The notes beneath the pieces are model-generated. The model was not told the DNA's origin, made no database searches, and worked only from the letters and a program-made list of their open reading frames with translations. Position numbers and translations under genes: made by a program. Positions 1 to 6,499 of a DNA stretch of 12,217 nt are shown piece by piece. The stretch is from an uncultured Blautia sp. Lineage in GTDB: Bacteria > Bacillota > Clostridia > Lachnospirales > Lachnospiraceae. The stretch lies in assembly GCA_946629475.1 (NCBI GenBank), contig CAMOXX010000062.1:1-12217 (forward strand), written 5' to 3'. Position 1 is the stretch's first letter. Every line of letters starts with the position of its first letter.

Positions 1-254
1 TATTCTGTGCGCGGATTCAGAGGGTATATTCTTGTCTGAGTACCGGACTCAATGAAAAAAAACACTGCGATTTCTTGGACTGGAAAAGCGACAAATTTTA
101 TGCAATATAAGATTTGATGAGAAAAGGCAGGCTTCTGACGGCATTTCTTCTCAGCATGGACAAAAGACCATCGGTAGAAGAGGCGACCCGTTATTATGAA
201 CATACGATGACGAAAAAGGTGCTTATGCCCGGTTGTTGGATCGAAGAGTATTGA
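1..254 (+). pseudogene. 3' part of an unrecognised gene, broken by one in-frame stop
   Basis: The frame starting at base 3 is open from the window edge to a TAA at 108-110. It then continues without another stop as far as TGA at 252-254. The translation on both sides reads like ordinary protein: before the stop come a Lys/Asp-rich stretch and F-Y-A-I, and after it D-L-M-R-K-G, then an amphipathic segment ending in W-I-E-E-Y. The simplest reading is one gene whose 5' part lies outside the window and which carries a nonsense change at 108. Alternatively, one gene ends at 110 and a separate 45-residue frame runs from the ATG at 117, but no convincing Shine-Dalgarno site precedes that ATG. I do not recognise the family. 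Confidence 0.35.
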
Positions 255-274
255 TAGGAGCGTAGTAATAAAAA

Positions 275-691
275 ATGATAAACGAGAGCGTTAAGAAATG
301 GCTGGCCGAGAGAGGTTTTGCCGAAAGACTGACTGAGCACACGGAGACCATAGATACAGTGGAGCACGCGGCACAGCAGATCGGATGCAGCGAGGCGGAA
401 ATTGCCAAAACGCTGTCCTTCATAGTGGAAGAGAAGCCTGTGATCGTTGTTATGGCAGGGGACGGTCGTGTAAACAGTTCAAAGTTTAAGGCACAGTTCC
501 ATACAAAACCCCATATGATCCCCAGGGAACAGGTGGAAGAATTGACGGGATTTCCGCCCGGCGGGGTATGCCCTTTTGGTGTGCCGGAAGGGATCCCTAT
601 ATGGCTGGATGTCTCTATGAAGAGATTTGCGGCATTTGCCTGCCAGAGTGGTGCCGGAGCAGAAACGGCATTGGCAAAACTTGCGTTATGA
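275..691 (+). CDS. YbaK/ProX-type aminoacyl-tRNA deacylase, short at the C-terminus
   Basis: A 138-residue protein of the YbaK/EbsC/ProX family. These are cytoplasmic editing enzymes that hydrolyse mischarged aminoacyl-tRNA such as Cys- or Ala-tRNA(Pro). The family hallmarks are visible: the I-A-K-T-L motif with the conserved lysine (K45), a central strand rich in V and I around residues 55-61, and the G-G-V-C-P-F-G loop at 96-102 followed by I-W-L-D-V-S-M-K-R (109-117). Family members are usually about 155-160 residues and end in a D-E-L...W-(V/I)-D-V segment. Here the protein stops after a poor match (A-E-T-A-L-A-K-L-A-L), so about 20-25 residues seem to be missing. The stop shares bases with the ATG of sfsA (ATGA). 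A possible Shine-Dalgarno (TAGGAG, 255-260) lies rather far upstream of the ATG at 275. The family is fairly certain, but the exact substrate and whether this short form is active are not. Confidence 0.85.
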   Translation: MINESVKKWLAERGFAERLTEHTETIDTVEHAAQQIGCSEAEIAKTLSFIVEEKPVIVVMAGDGRVNSSKFKAQFHTKPHMIPREQVEELTGFPPGGVCPFGVPEGIPIWLDVSMKRFAAFACQSGAGAETALAKLAL

Positions 692-1344
692 AATATAGCA
701 ATATTACCCGTGCTGTTTTCCGTGATCGTCCCAACCGTTTCATAGCAGAGGTAGATATCGACGGGCATAAAGAGACAGTGCATGTAAAAAACACCGGCAG
801 ATGTAAGGAACTACTGATCCCGGGATGTGAAGTATGGCTGACCGCCCCGGGGACACCGAACAGAAAGACAAAGTATGATCTGGTGGCTGTCCGGAAGGAC
901 ACCGGGATTCTCTTTAATATTGACAGCCAGGCACCGAATAAGGTTGTGAAAGAATGGCTGGAAAACCAAGACTATGACCGAATAATACCGGAATATACAT
1001 ATGGCGATTCACGTATAGACTTCTATATGGAACGAGGCGAAGAGAAGTACCTTATGGAGGTCAAAGGCTGCACGCTGGAGGTCCGCGGGATTGGATACTT
1101 CCCTGATGCACCGACAGAGCGTGGCATAAAGCACATACGGGAGCTGATAAAGGCAAAGAAAGCAGGATATCATGCAATCCTTGCCTTTGTGATACAGATG
1201 GACGGTGTGACAGAGGTTCGCCCGAATATCGGGACACATCCGGAGTTTGGAGCAGCTATGGATGAAGCGAGGAAGGCAGGGGTTGAAATCTGGTATTTAA
1301 CTTGCGTCATTTTACTATGCTTCTATAATATCATACTAGTGTGA
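688..1344 (+). CDS. sfsA: SfsA-type DNA/RNA nuclease, altered C-terminus
   Basis: A 218-residue SfsA family protein. SfsA was first described as a sugar-fermentation stimulation protein in E. coli and has an OB-like N-terminal part followed by a PD-(D/E)xK nuclease domain. Visible family blocks are R-P-N-R-F-I-A (14-20), H-V-K-N-T-G-R-C (32-39), E-L-L-I-P-G (41-46), D-S-Q-A-P-N-K-V-V (79-87) and F-P-D-A-P-T-E-R-G (138-146). The nuclease signature is D111 followed by E124-V-K126. The start at 688 fits the family N-terminus exactly, although the same frame is open further upstream. It overlaps the deacylase stop by 4 nt and has no clear Shine-Dalgarno of its own, so translation is probably coupled. 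After A-G-V-E-I (197-201) the expected end (roughly L-A-(F/Y)-D-C-x-V-T-x-D-S) is replaced by a hydrophobic tail rich in L, I, C and F, so the gene may be damaged at its 3' end. Catalytic residues are intact. Confidence 0.88.
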   Translation: MKYSNITRAVFRDRPNRFIAEVDIDGHKETVHVKNTGRCKELLIPGCEVWLTAPGTPNRKTKYDLVAVRKDTGILFNIDSQAPNKVVKEWLENQDYDRIIPEYTYGDSRIDFYMERGEEKYLMEVKGCTLEVRGIGYFPDAPTERGIKHIRELIKAKKAGYHAILAFVIQMDGVTEVRPNIGTHPEFGAAMDEARKAGVEIWYLTCVILLCFYNIILV

Positions 1345-1377
1345 TCTGTTCAAAAGTTTTTCCCTATGTTAAAATGA

Positions 1378-1503
1378 ATGAAGGATCTGGGCTTTGGCGC
1401 AGAGCTTCACGAAATGATTAAGATGTTCGAGGACGCTTTACCGGCTTCCCGGACGGCAGGTAATCAGGAGGGTACCTTGAATGAAACTGATGCACATAGG
1501 TGA
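1378..1503 (+). other. Orphan 41-residue frame before sbcD, possible gene remnant
   Basis: The 136 bases between sfsA and sbcD contain an ATG-initiated frame at 1378 coding for 41 residues. It begins M-K-D-L-G-F-G-A-E-L-H-E-M-I-K-M-F, is amphipathic and protein-like, and runs 23 nt into sbcD in another frame. Its ATG directly follows a TGA in the same frame and no Shine-Dalgarno site precedes it, so it is unlikely to be translated from there. It could be the left-over C-terminus of a lost gene or chance. A weak sigma-A-like pair (TTCAAA at 1349, TAAAAT at 1370, with only a 15-bp spacer) is the only promoter-like signal nearby, and I do not call it. Confidence 0.2.
1466..1472 (+). promoter_or_regulatory. 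Shine-Dalgarno site of sbcD
   Basis: AGGAGGG ends 8 nt before the ATG at 1481. It is a near-perfect ribosome binding site that fixes the sbcD start and suggests strong, independent translation of sbcD rather than coupling to sfsA. Confidence 0.8.
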
Positions 1504-2638
1504 TCTGCACCTGGGGAAATCGCTTGCGGATTTTGATCTTATCGAGGATCAGGAATTCCTTCTTTCCCAATTACTGGATATCGCGGAAAAGCAGGATGTA
1601 GATGCCCTGCTGATCGCCGGAGATGTTTATGATAAGGCAGTACCAAGCGAGGCGGCAACCCGCATGCTCGACAGTTTTCTGAGCAGTCTGGCTGAAAAAA
1701 AAATCAGCGTTTATATGATAAGCGGCAACCATGATTCTGATGAAAGACTGAATTATGGCAGCAGCCTGTTCGAGTCCAGCAGCATTTTTATATCTGCAAA
1801 GTATGACGGAAACCTGTCCAGGTATACGTTAAAGGCAGGTGAAGTAGAAGCGGATATTTATCTGCTGCCATTTGTAAAAGCATCACAGGTAAGGCATTTT
1901 CATCCTGACGCCAAGATAGATTCCTATGACGATGCCGTCCGCACAATCCTTCAAAAAACGGACATTGACAGATCGCGGTTTAATGTGCTGGTGGCCCATC
2001 AATTTGTGATGGGAAAAAGCGAAGATCCGGACCTTTCCGGGTCAGAAAGTCTGGGAACGCAAAGCGTGGGGACGGTTGAAAAGATAGGGTACGACTGCTT
2101 TGACGGGTTTGATTATGTGGCGCTCGGACATATTCATTCTCCCCAGCAGGTTGGCCGGAAAGAGGTCAGGTATTCCGGTTCGCCGCTCAAATATTCGCTC
2201 AGCGAGGTGAACAATGAAAAATCCGCAGTGCTTGTCACTGTCGGCAAAAATGGCAGGGCGGACATCGAACTGGTTCCGCTTAAACCCAAGAGAAACATGA
2301 GGCATATCAAGGGGAAGATAAAGGATCTTCTTGATAAGTCACAGGTGACATCACAGGAAGATTTTATCTATGCGACACTTACGGATGAGGAGATTGTCAG
2401 CGATGCAATGGCCATTTTCCAGCAGGTCTATCCGAATACGGTCAAGATCGATTACGACAACTCACATACCAGGGAGATTGAGCAGATAGATATATCAAAA
2501 ATCGCGGAGAACAGGTCCTTTGATGAACTGATCAGTGACTTTTACAGGGAAATGTACAGCTGTGAGATCAGTGATGAAGAGATGGATGTCATGAGAACCG
2601 TGGCGAGAGAGGCAGGTGTGCTGCATGAAGCCGACTAA
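1481..2638 (+). CDS. sbcD: Exonuclease SbcCD, nuclease subunit D
   Basis: A 385-residue SbcD (bacterial Mre11), the Mn-dependent calcineurin-like phosphoesterase subunit of SbcCD. The complex cleaves DNA hairpins and processes blocked double-strand ends in the cytoplasm. All phosphoesterase motifs are present in order: G-D8-L-H10-L-G, A-G-D48-V-Y-D, S-G-N83-H84-D85, V-A-H173-Q and G-H217-I-H219. The remaining part matches the capping and SbcC-binding regions of the family, and the length is normal. The start is set by a strong Shine-Dalgarno and the typical M-K-(L/I)-x-H-(I/T)-x-D-L-H-L-G N-terminus. It overlaps sbcC by 14 nt, the usual sbcD-sbcC operon order. No odd features were seen. Confidence 0.97.
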   Translation: MKLMHIGDLHLGKSLADFDLIEDQEFLLSQLLDIAEKQDVDALLIAGDVYDKAVPSEAATRMLDSFLSSLAEKKISVYMISGNHDSDERLNYGSSLFESSSIFISAKYDGNLSRYTLKAGEVEADIYLLPFVKASQVRHFHPDAKIDSYDDAVRTILQKTDIDRSRFNVLVAHQFVMGKSEDPDLSGSESLGTQSVGTVEKIGYDCFDGFDYVALGHIHSPQQVGRKEVRYSGSPLKYSLSEVNNEKSAVLVTVGKNGRADIELVPLKPKRNMRHIKGKIKDLLDKSQVTSQEDFIYATLTDEEIVSDAMAIFQQVYPNTVKIDYDNSHTREIEQIDISKIAENRSFDELISDFYREMYSCEISDEEMDVMRTVAREAGVLHEAD

Positions 2639-5600
2639 ACTGATTATGAGCGCTTTTGGACCCTATGCCGGCGAGATGCCTCCGATAGATTTCTCCCGGT
2701 TTGAGGAAAAAGGATTGTTCCTGATATCCGGGGATACAGGTGCAGGGAAAACCACCATATTTGACGCGATCTGTTTTGCCCTTTATGGAGAAACCAGCGG
2801 CAGGTTCAGGGATACAAAAAATCTCAGAAGCGAATATGCAAAAGAGTCAACGGAAACCTATGTTGATTTTTACTTTACGCACCAGGGTAAGGACTATCAC
2901 GTATGGAGAAGACCGGAGTATGAGAGAAAAAAACAGCGCGGCAGCGGGGTTACGACAGTAAAGGAAAACGCTGTTTTTTATTCGGCAGACAGGCCGCCGG
3001 TTGAAGGAAAAAAGCAGGTTAATGATGCCCTGAAGGAACTCCTCCATATTGATGAAAAGCAGTTTAAACAGATTTCCATGATCGCCCAGGGGGAATTCTG
3101 GGCGCTGCTGAACGCCAGGACAGATGACAGGACGAAGATTCTCCGCACTATTTTTCAGACCAGCGGATATAACAACATTGAATATCGCCTGAAGGACCGG
3201 ATGGATGCAAGTTACAGGCTGAAAGCCAGGACCGAGGACAGTATTATACAGTATTTCGGTGATGTACAAGTAGATGAAGATGATGAAAACGCAGCAGCTT
3301 TATCTGAGCTTCAGGAGAGGGCAAGGAGATCCGGAAGCGCCTGGAATCTGGGAGAGATCATGGAGGTTCTGAAGGCTGTAATCGAGTCGGACAGAGGCAG
3401 GCTGAAAGGCGCGGTTTCGGAACTTGAAGCTGCTGAAACAGAGTACGACAGGAGCAAAGAAGCCCTTGCAACTGCCGAAACGAACAATGCCTTCATTACC
3501 CGTCTTGCCGGACTGAGAGCAAAAGAAGCGGAACTGGAAGAAAAAAAGAGCGGGATTGACAGAAAGGAAGCCCTGCTGATCAGACAGAAAACAGCGACCA
3601 GGGAAGTAAATCCGTTTTACCTGGCGTGGAGAGAGAAAAGCGATTCTGTAAAAGAAATCGAAAAACAGATAGAAAAGAAGAAGAACGAAGTCACCGCGGC
3701 ATCCGAAAAGGCCGGGGAGGCAAAGGAGACATTAGAACGGGCCAGGAAAGAGCAGCCCGAAGCGGATATCCTTCAAAAACGGATAGGCAGGATTGAGGAA
3801 GAGGAGAAAAAGTATCAGCAGAGAGATGAACTGAACGCAGAGCTTGACCGTCTTTTGAAGGCTGCAAAAGGGTTTGCCGGCGAGGAGAAGCGGCTGGCAG
3901 AAAGAGACCAGGCACTGAAGGACAGAACTGCCGGGCTGAAAGAAACCATAGCAGCGCTTAAGGACGCCCCTGAAAATCTGGCAGTTGTAAAGTCTCTTGG
4001 CGGGAGATACCAGGATCTTTCAGACAGTATTGATACAATAATCAATTCCGGAATTCCGGAACGGGAGAATAAGAAAAAAGGACTTGAGAATAAGCAAAAA
4101 GTGTTTCGGGAAGCGTTTGACGCTTACGAAAAGGCGAATCAGAATAGAATAGAGGCGGAAAGAATCCTGGATCACTGCCGTGCCGGCATACTGGCGGCCG
4201 GACTGGAAGAAGGGCGGAAGTGCCCTGTATGCGGGTCGCTGCATCATCCCGAACTGGCGGTAATCCCTGATGAGGCGGTTACTGAGGAAGCATTCAAAAA
4301 ACTGAAAGATAAGGAAGACAGGCTTCAAATAAAGAAATCTGATGCCAATACTGCCGCAGAGTCCGCCAAAACCGCTCTGGCTGAATATGAGGACAGGCTG
4401 CGGTCTGACATTCTTGACTGCCTGCAGAATCAGCTGCTTGATATCGGGGACACGTATGGAAATCTTGATGGCATTATAAAACGGGTATTCGAAGCGCAGG
4501 CTGCGGTTCAGGAAAAGATCAGGGAAAACACCAGGCAGCAGAACGTTTTGGAGAAAGAAAGCAGAACGCTCAGAAAAGTCGAAAAAGATCTTGAAAAAAC
4601 ACAGGGGGAGGAGACTGCGCTCCTGTTGAGAGAAAGGGAAGAGTTCGACCGCCGAAAGATAAGCACAGAAAAGGAAATCGCTGAAAAGAGGGCTGTGCTT
4701 GGTACACTGTCCGGGCTGAGCTTTGACAGCCTGCGGACTGCGCTTTTTGAGAAAGATAAAGCCTCTGCAAAGAGAAAGAGCATTCTGGACCGGATCGAGA
4801 AATCAGACGAAGCGAACAGAAGAGCAGAAAAAAAGCTTGCATCAGAGAAGAGTGCTCTGGATATGCTGGAAAAATCCATAATAAAAGAGAGAGAAGAGGA
4901 AGAGAGCAGAAAACAGATGCTGGATGATGCAGTCAGGAATGCAGGCTTTGAGACTGCTGACGAAATGCGCGGGTTTGTATGCCCCGAAAAAGCCATCAAA
5001 GCGACAGATGATGAGATCAATCAATACAGGCAGGAAGCAGCTGCGAATAAAAAGCAGCTGGAGGTGGCTGAGAAGGATGCCGAAGGCCGCGAGGTTATTG
5101 ACATTGACCTGTTAAAGGAGAAGTGCAGCTCTTTACAGGAGGCGGTGGATCAAAAAAGGAATGCGGTCAATCTGATCCGAAACAGGCTCCGGGGAAACGA
5201 AGATAAGCTTGACAGGATTTCCTCTCAGGAGGCTGAGCTCGAAAAAGCAAGGAAAGAAAACGGCATATGCTCAAGACTGTACAATCTGGTGAAGGGCACA
5301 ACCGGGAACGGAAAGATTACTCTGGAGCAGTATATCCAGGCAGCAGGCTTCGATGGAATAATTGCCGCGGCAAACAGGCGTCTTCTGCCCATGAGCGACG
5401 GGCAGTATGAATTGTTCCGTCAGGAGGATTCGCTTGGAAAGAAGAGCAACACATTCCTTGACCTCGAAGTTCTTGATAATTCAACCGGTCACAGGAGACC
5501 TGTCGGAAATCTGTCCGGAGGGGAGAGCTTCAAAGCGTCATTAAGCCTCGCCCTGGGACTTTCCGACACCGTTGCGATGAATCTTGGCGGTGTTCAGATG

Positions 5601-5810
5601 GATGCTCTGTTTGTCGATGAAGGCTTTGGGACACTGGACCGTAAATCCATCGAAAACGCGATGGATATTCTGATCAACCTGTCCGGAACCAGCAAGCTTG
5701 TGGGCATAATAAGCCACAGGGAAGAATTAATGGAAAACATACCGCAGCAGATCTGCGTCAAAAAGACAAAAGACGGGAGCCAGCTGACGATTCAGAACTC
5801 CGGATTATGA
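2625..5810 (+). CDS. sbcC: Exonuclease SbcCD, ATPase subunit C
   Basis: A 1061-residue SbcC (bacterial Rad50), the SMC-like ATPase that tethers and unwinds DNA ends for SbcD. The N-terminal half-ATPase has F-G-P-Y (11-14) and the Walker A loop G36-D-T-G-A-G-K42-T-T. A Q-loop-like I-A-Q-G-E-F-W follows near residue 160. Two long coiled-coil arms, very rich in E, K, R and A, run from about residue 210 to 850. At their apex is the zinc hook C533-P-V-C536-G. The C-terminal half-ATPase has the signature L-S964-G-G-E-S, Walker B A-L-F-V-D998-E999, D-loop L-D1005 and H-loop histidine H1031. The ATG at 2625 gives the normal N-terminus and is preceded by AGGCAGG; a GTG three codons upstream is a less likely start. 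It overlaps sbcD by 14 nt. The 3' end faces a convergent small gene across a hairpin. Confidence 0.97.
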   Translation: MKPTKLIMSAFGPYAGEMPPIDFSRFEEKGLFLISGDTGAGKTTIFDAICFALYGETSGRFRDTKNLRSEYAKESTETYVDFYFTHQGKDYHVWRRPEYERKKQRGSGVTTVKENAVFYSADRPPVEGKKQVNDALKELLHIDEKQFKQISMIAQGEFWALLNARTDDRTKILRTIFQTSGYNNIEYRLKDRMDASYRLKARTEDSIIQYFGDVQVDEDDENAAALSELQERARRSGSAWNLGEIMEVLKAVIESDRGRLKGAVSELEAAETEYDRSKEALATAETNNAFITRLAGLRAKEAELEEKKSGIDRKEALLIRQKTATREVNPFYLAWREKSDSVKEIEKQIEKKKNEVTAASEKAGEAKETLERARKEQPEADILQKRIGRIEEEEKKYQQRDELNAELDRLLKAAKGFAGEEKRLAERDQALKDRTAGLKETIAALKDAPENLAVVKSLGGRYQDLSDSIDTIINSGIPERENKKKGLENKQKVFREAFDAYEKANQNRIEAERILDHCRAGILAAGLEEGRKCPVCGSLHHPELAVIPDEAVTEEAFKKLKDKEDRLQIKKSDANTAAESAKTALAEYEDRLRSDILDCLQNQLLDIGDTYGNLDGIIKRVFEAQAAVQEKIRENTRQQNVLEKESRTLRKVEKDLEKTQGEETALLLREREEFDRRKISTEKEIAEKRAVLGTLSGLSFDSLRTALFEKDKASAKRKSILDRIEKSDEANRRAEKKLASEKSALDMLEKSIIKEREEEESRKQMLDDAVRNAGFETADEMRGFVCPEKAIKATDDEINQYRQEAAANKKQLEVAEKDAEGREVIDIDLLKEKCSSLQEAVDQKRNAVNLIRNRLRGNEDKLDRISSQEAELEKARKENGICSRLYNLVKGTTGNGKITLEQYIQAAGFDGIIAAANRRLLPMSDGQYELFRQEDSLGKKSNTFLDLEVLDNSTGHRRPVGNLSGGESFKASLSLALGLSDTVAMNLGGVQMDALFVDEGFGTLDRKSIENAMDILINLSGTSKLVGIISHREELMENIPQQICVKKTKDGSQLTIQNSGL

Positions 5811-5889
5811 CGGAACACGGAATTCCGAAACGGGATTGCTTCCGGGTGTCGACAGGTCTGAAGCAATGAAATAACGGAAACCGAAACAG

Positions 5890-5929
5890 GGAAGGGGCTG
5901 CAGCACGGTTTTGTGCTGCAGCCCCTTCC
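5890..5929. terminator. Perfect 17-bp hairpin between convergent genes
   Basis: GAAGGGGCTGCAGCAC (5891-5906) is repeated in inverted form at 5913-5928 with a 6-base loop. The outer G5890/C5929 pair makes 17 pairs, and the stem is strongly G+C-rich. It sits 80 bases after sbcC and 20 bases after the stop of the minus-strand gene, exactly where a shared bidirectional terminator would be expected. Neither strand shows a proper U-tract after the stem; the minus strand has only short T runs. Termination or 3'-end protection is therefore inferred. Confidence 0.7.
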
Positions 5930-5948
5930 TGCCGGATGCGCTGTAATC

Positions 5949-6266
5949 TTATCTGATCCAGCGGGTCCAGTCATAATTGCTCTTATCGAGCCACTGGGTC
6001 CAGTCATAATTGCTCTTATCGAGCCACTGGGTCCAATCATAATCAAGCCACTGCTTCCAGTCATATCCGCCGATGTCCTCGAGCATCTGACCGCTCTTAT
6101 AGTATTCCGGATCAAGCCATTTGGTCCAGTCATCATTGTCTTCAGTGTTTTCCTGGACAGTAGTTTCCTCCGCCGCGTATTCTGTATCGTCCTCGGCAAA
6201 CGCAAGGGTGGGAACGAATGCTGCGACTGCCATTGCAAGTGCAAGTGCTGTGATTGATTTTTTCAT
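5949..6266 (-). CDS. Secreted acidic protein with D-W-x-x-W repeats, unknown function
   Basis: A 105-residue protein. Residues 1-24 form a Sec signal peptide: M-K-K-S, a hydrophobic core, and the cleavage motif A-F-A before E25-D-D. The mature ~81 residues start with a Glu/Asp/Thr-rich stretch (25-45) and then carry five copies of D-W-x-x-W, at 46, 69, 77, 88 and 99, mostly followed by L-D. The last three are spaced 11 residues apart, and two are joined by an identical K-S-N-Y linker. No cysteine, lipobox, sorting motif or membrane anchor is present, so release or wall association is inferred. The minus strand is chosen because of the signal peptide and a good Shine-Dalgarno (AGAGGT, 8 nt before the ATG); the opposite plus-strand frame lacks both. 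It runs convergent to sbcC and divergent from the oxidoreductase operon. I do not recognise the family. The repeats do not match choline-binding repeats, which have a different W/G/Y pattern. Confidence 0.8.
   Translation of the reverse strand: MKKSITALALAMAVAAFVPTLAFAEDDTEYAAEETTVQENTEDNDDWTKWLDPEYYKSGQMLEDIGGYDWKQWLDYDWTQWLDKSNYDWTQWLDKSNYDWTRWIR
5965..6043. repeat. 33-bp tandem repeat inside the D-W-x-x-W gene
   Basis: The unit beginning GTCCAGTCATAATTGC occupies 5965-5997 and is repeated without any change at 5998-6030. A partial third copy (GTCCAATCATAAT, one mismatch) follows at 6031-6043. Each full unit encodes 11 residues (the D-W-T-Q-W-L-D-K-S-N-Y repeat), so copy-number change would keep the reading frame. 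Confidence 0.95.
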
Positions 6267-6274
6267 AATTAATT

Positions 6275-6280
6275 ACCTCT
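6275..6280 (-). promoter_or_regulatory. Shine-Dalgarno site of the D-W-x-x-W gene
   Basis: Read on the minus strand this is AGAGGT, lying 8 nt before the ATG whose last base pairs at 6266. It supports the minus-strand start. Confidence 0.75.
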
Positions 6281-6486
6281 TTTCTGTATGTCGTATTTTA
6301 TATTTATAAGTCCCGGATGAAACTGTGTGTTGTTTTCATCTTACATATAAATGTACGAGGAAGAGGATGCAAATCCATGTACGGATTATCGAAAGAATGC
6401 AGTGCCTCATATGCTGCTTCCGGCACTTGATTATTGCGGCAAAACCCGTTTCATGGTATCATCATATTATACTGACACTTAAAGAC

Positions 6487-6493
6487 AGGGGGG
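6487..6493 (+). promoter_or_regulatory. Shine-Dalgarno site of the oxidoreductase gene
   Basis: AGGGGGG ends 6 nt before the ATG at 6500 and supports that start over a plus-strand frame that begins at 6325. Confidence 0.7.
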
Positions 6494-6499
6494 CGAACA

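Larger units (their letters stand above)
6267..6499. promoter_or_regulatory. Divergent intergenic region with candidate promoters and operators
   Basis: This 233-bp, A+T-rich gap lies between two divergent genes and must hold both promoters. On the minus strand, TATAAATATAAAAT (complement of about 6296-6309) is a plausible -10 region for the small secreted protein. On the plus strand, TATTATACT (6465-6473) is a plausible -10 for the operon, but no good -35 sits at the right distance for either. Two small inverted repeats are visible: GATGAAA (6316-6322) with TTTCATC (6334-6340), and TACAT-ATAA-ATGTA (6342-6355). ATGTACG occurs twice (6351, 6377). No NikR-like GTATGA...TCATAC site, known riboswitch or additional gene was seen. 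Confidence 0.4.

Noticed and set aside
568..687. N-terminal extension of SfsA to an upstream ATG at 568
   Set aside because: The extension lies in the body of the deacylase gene and does not match SfsA, whose family N-terminus begins at the ATG at 688.
4046..4061. A perfect 16-bp palindrome (TTCCGGAATTCCGGAA) inside sbcC
   Set aside because: It encodes ordinary coiled-coil residues in frame with no flanking structure; most likely chance.
5965..6043. Possible CRISPR or integron-type repeat
   Set aside because: The repeats are directly adjacent with no spacers and keep the reading frame of a protein repeat.
5913..6257. Plus-strand frame of 114 codons opposite the small secreted protein
   Set aside because: Low-complexity repeats of P, I and L without ribosome site; the minus strand has a signal peptide and a good Shine-Dalgarno.
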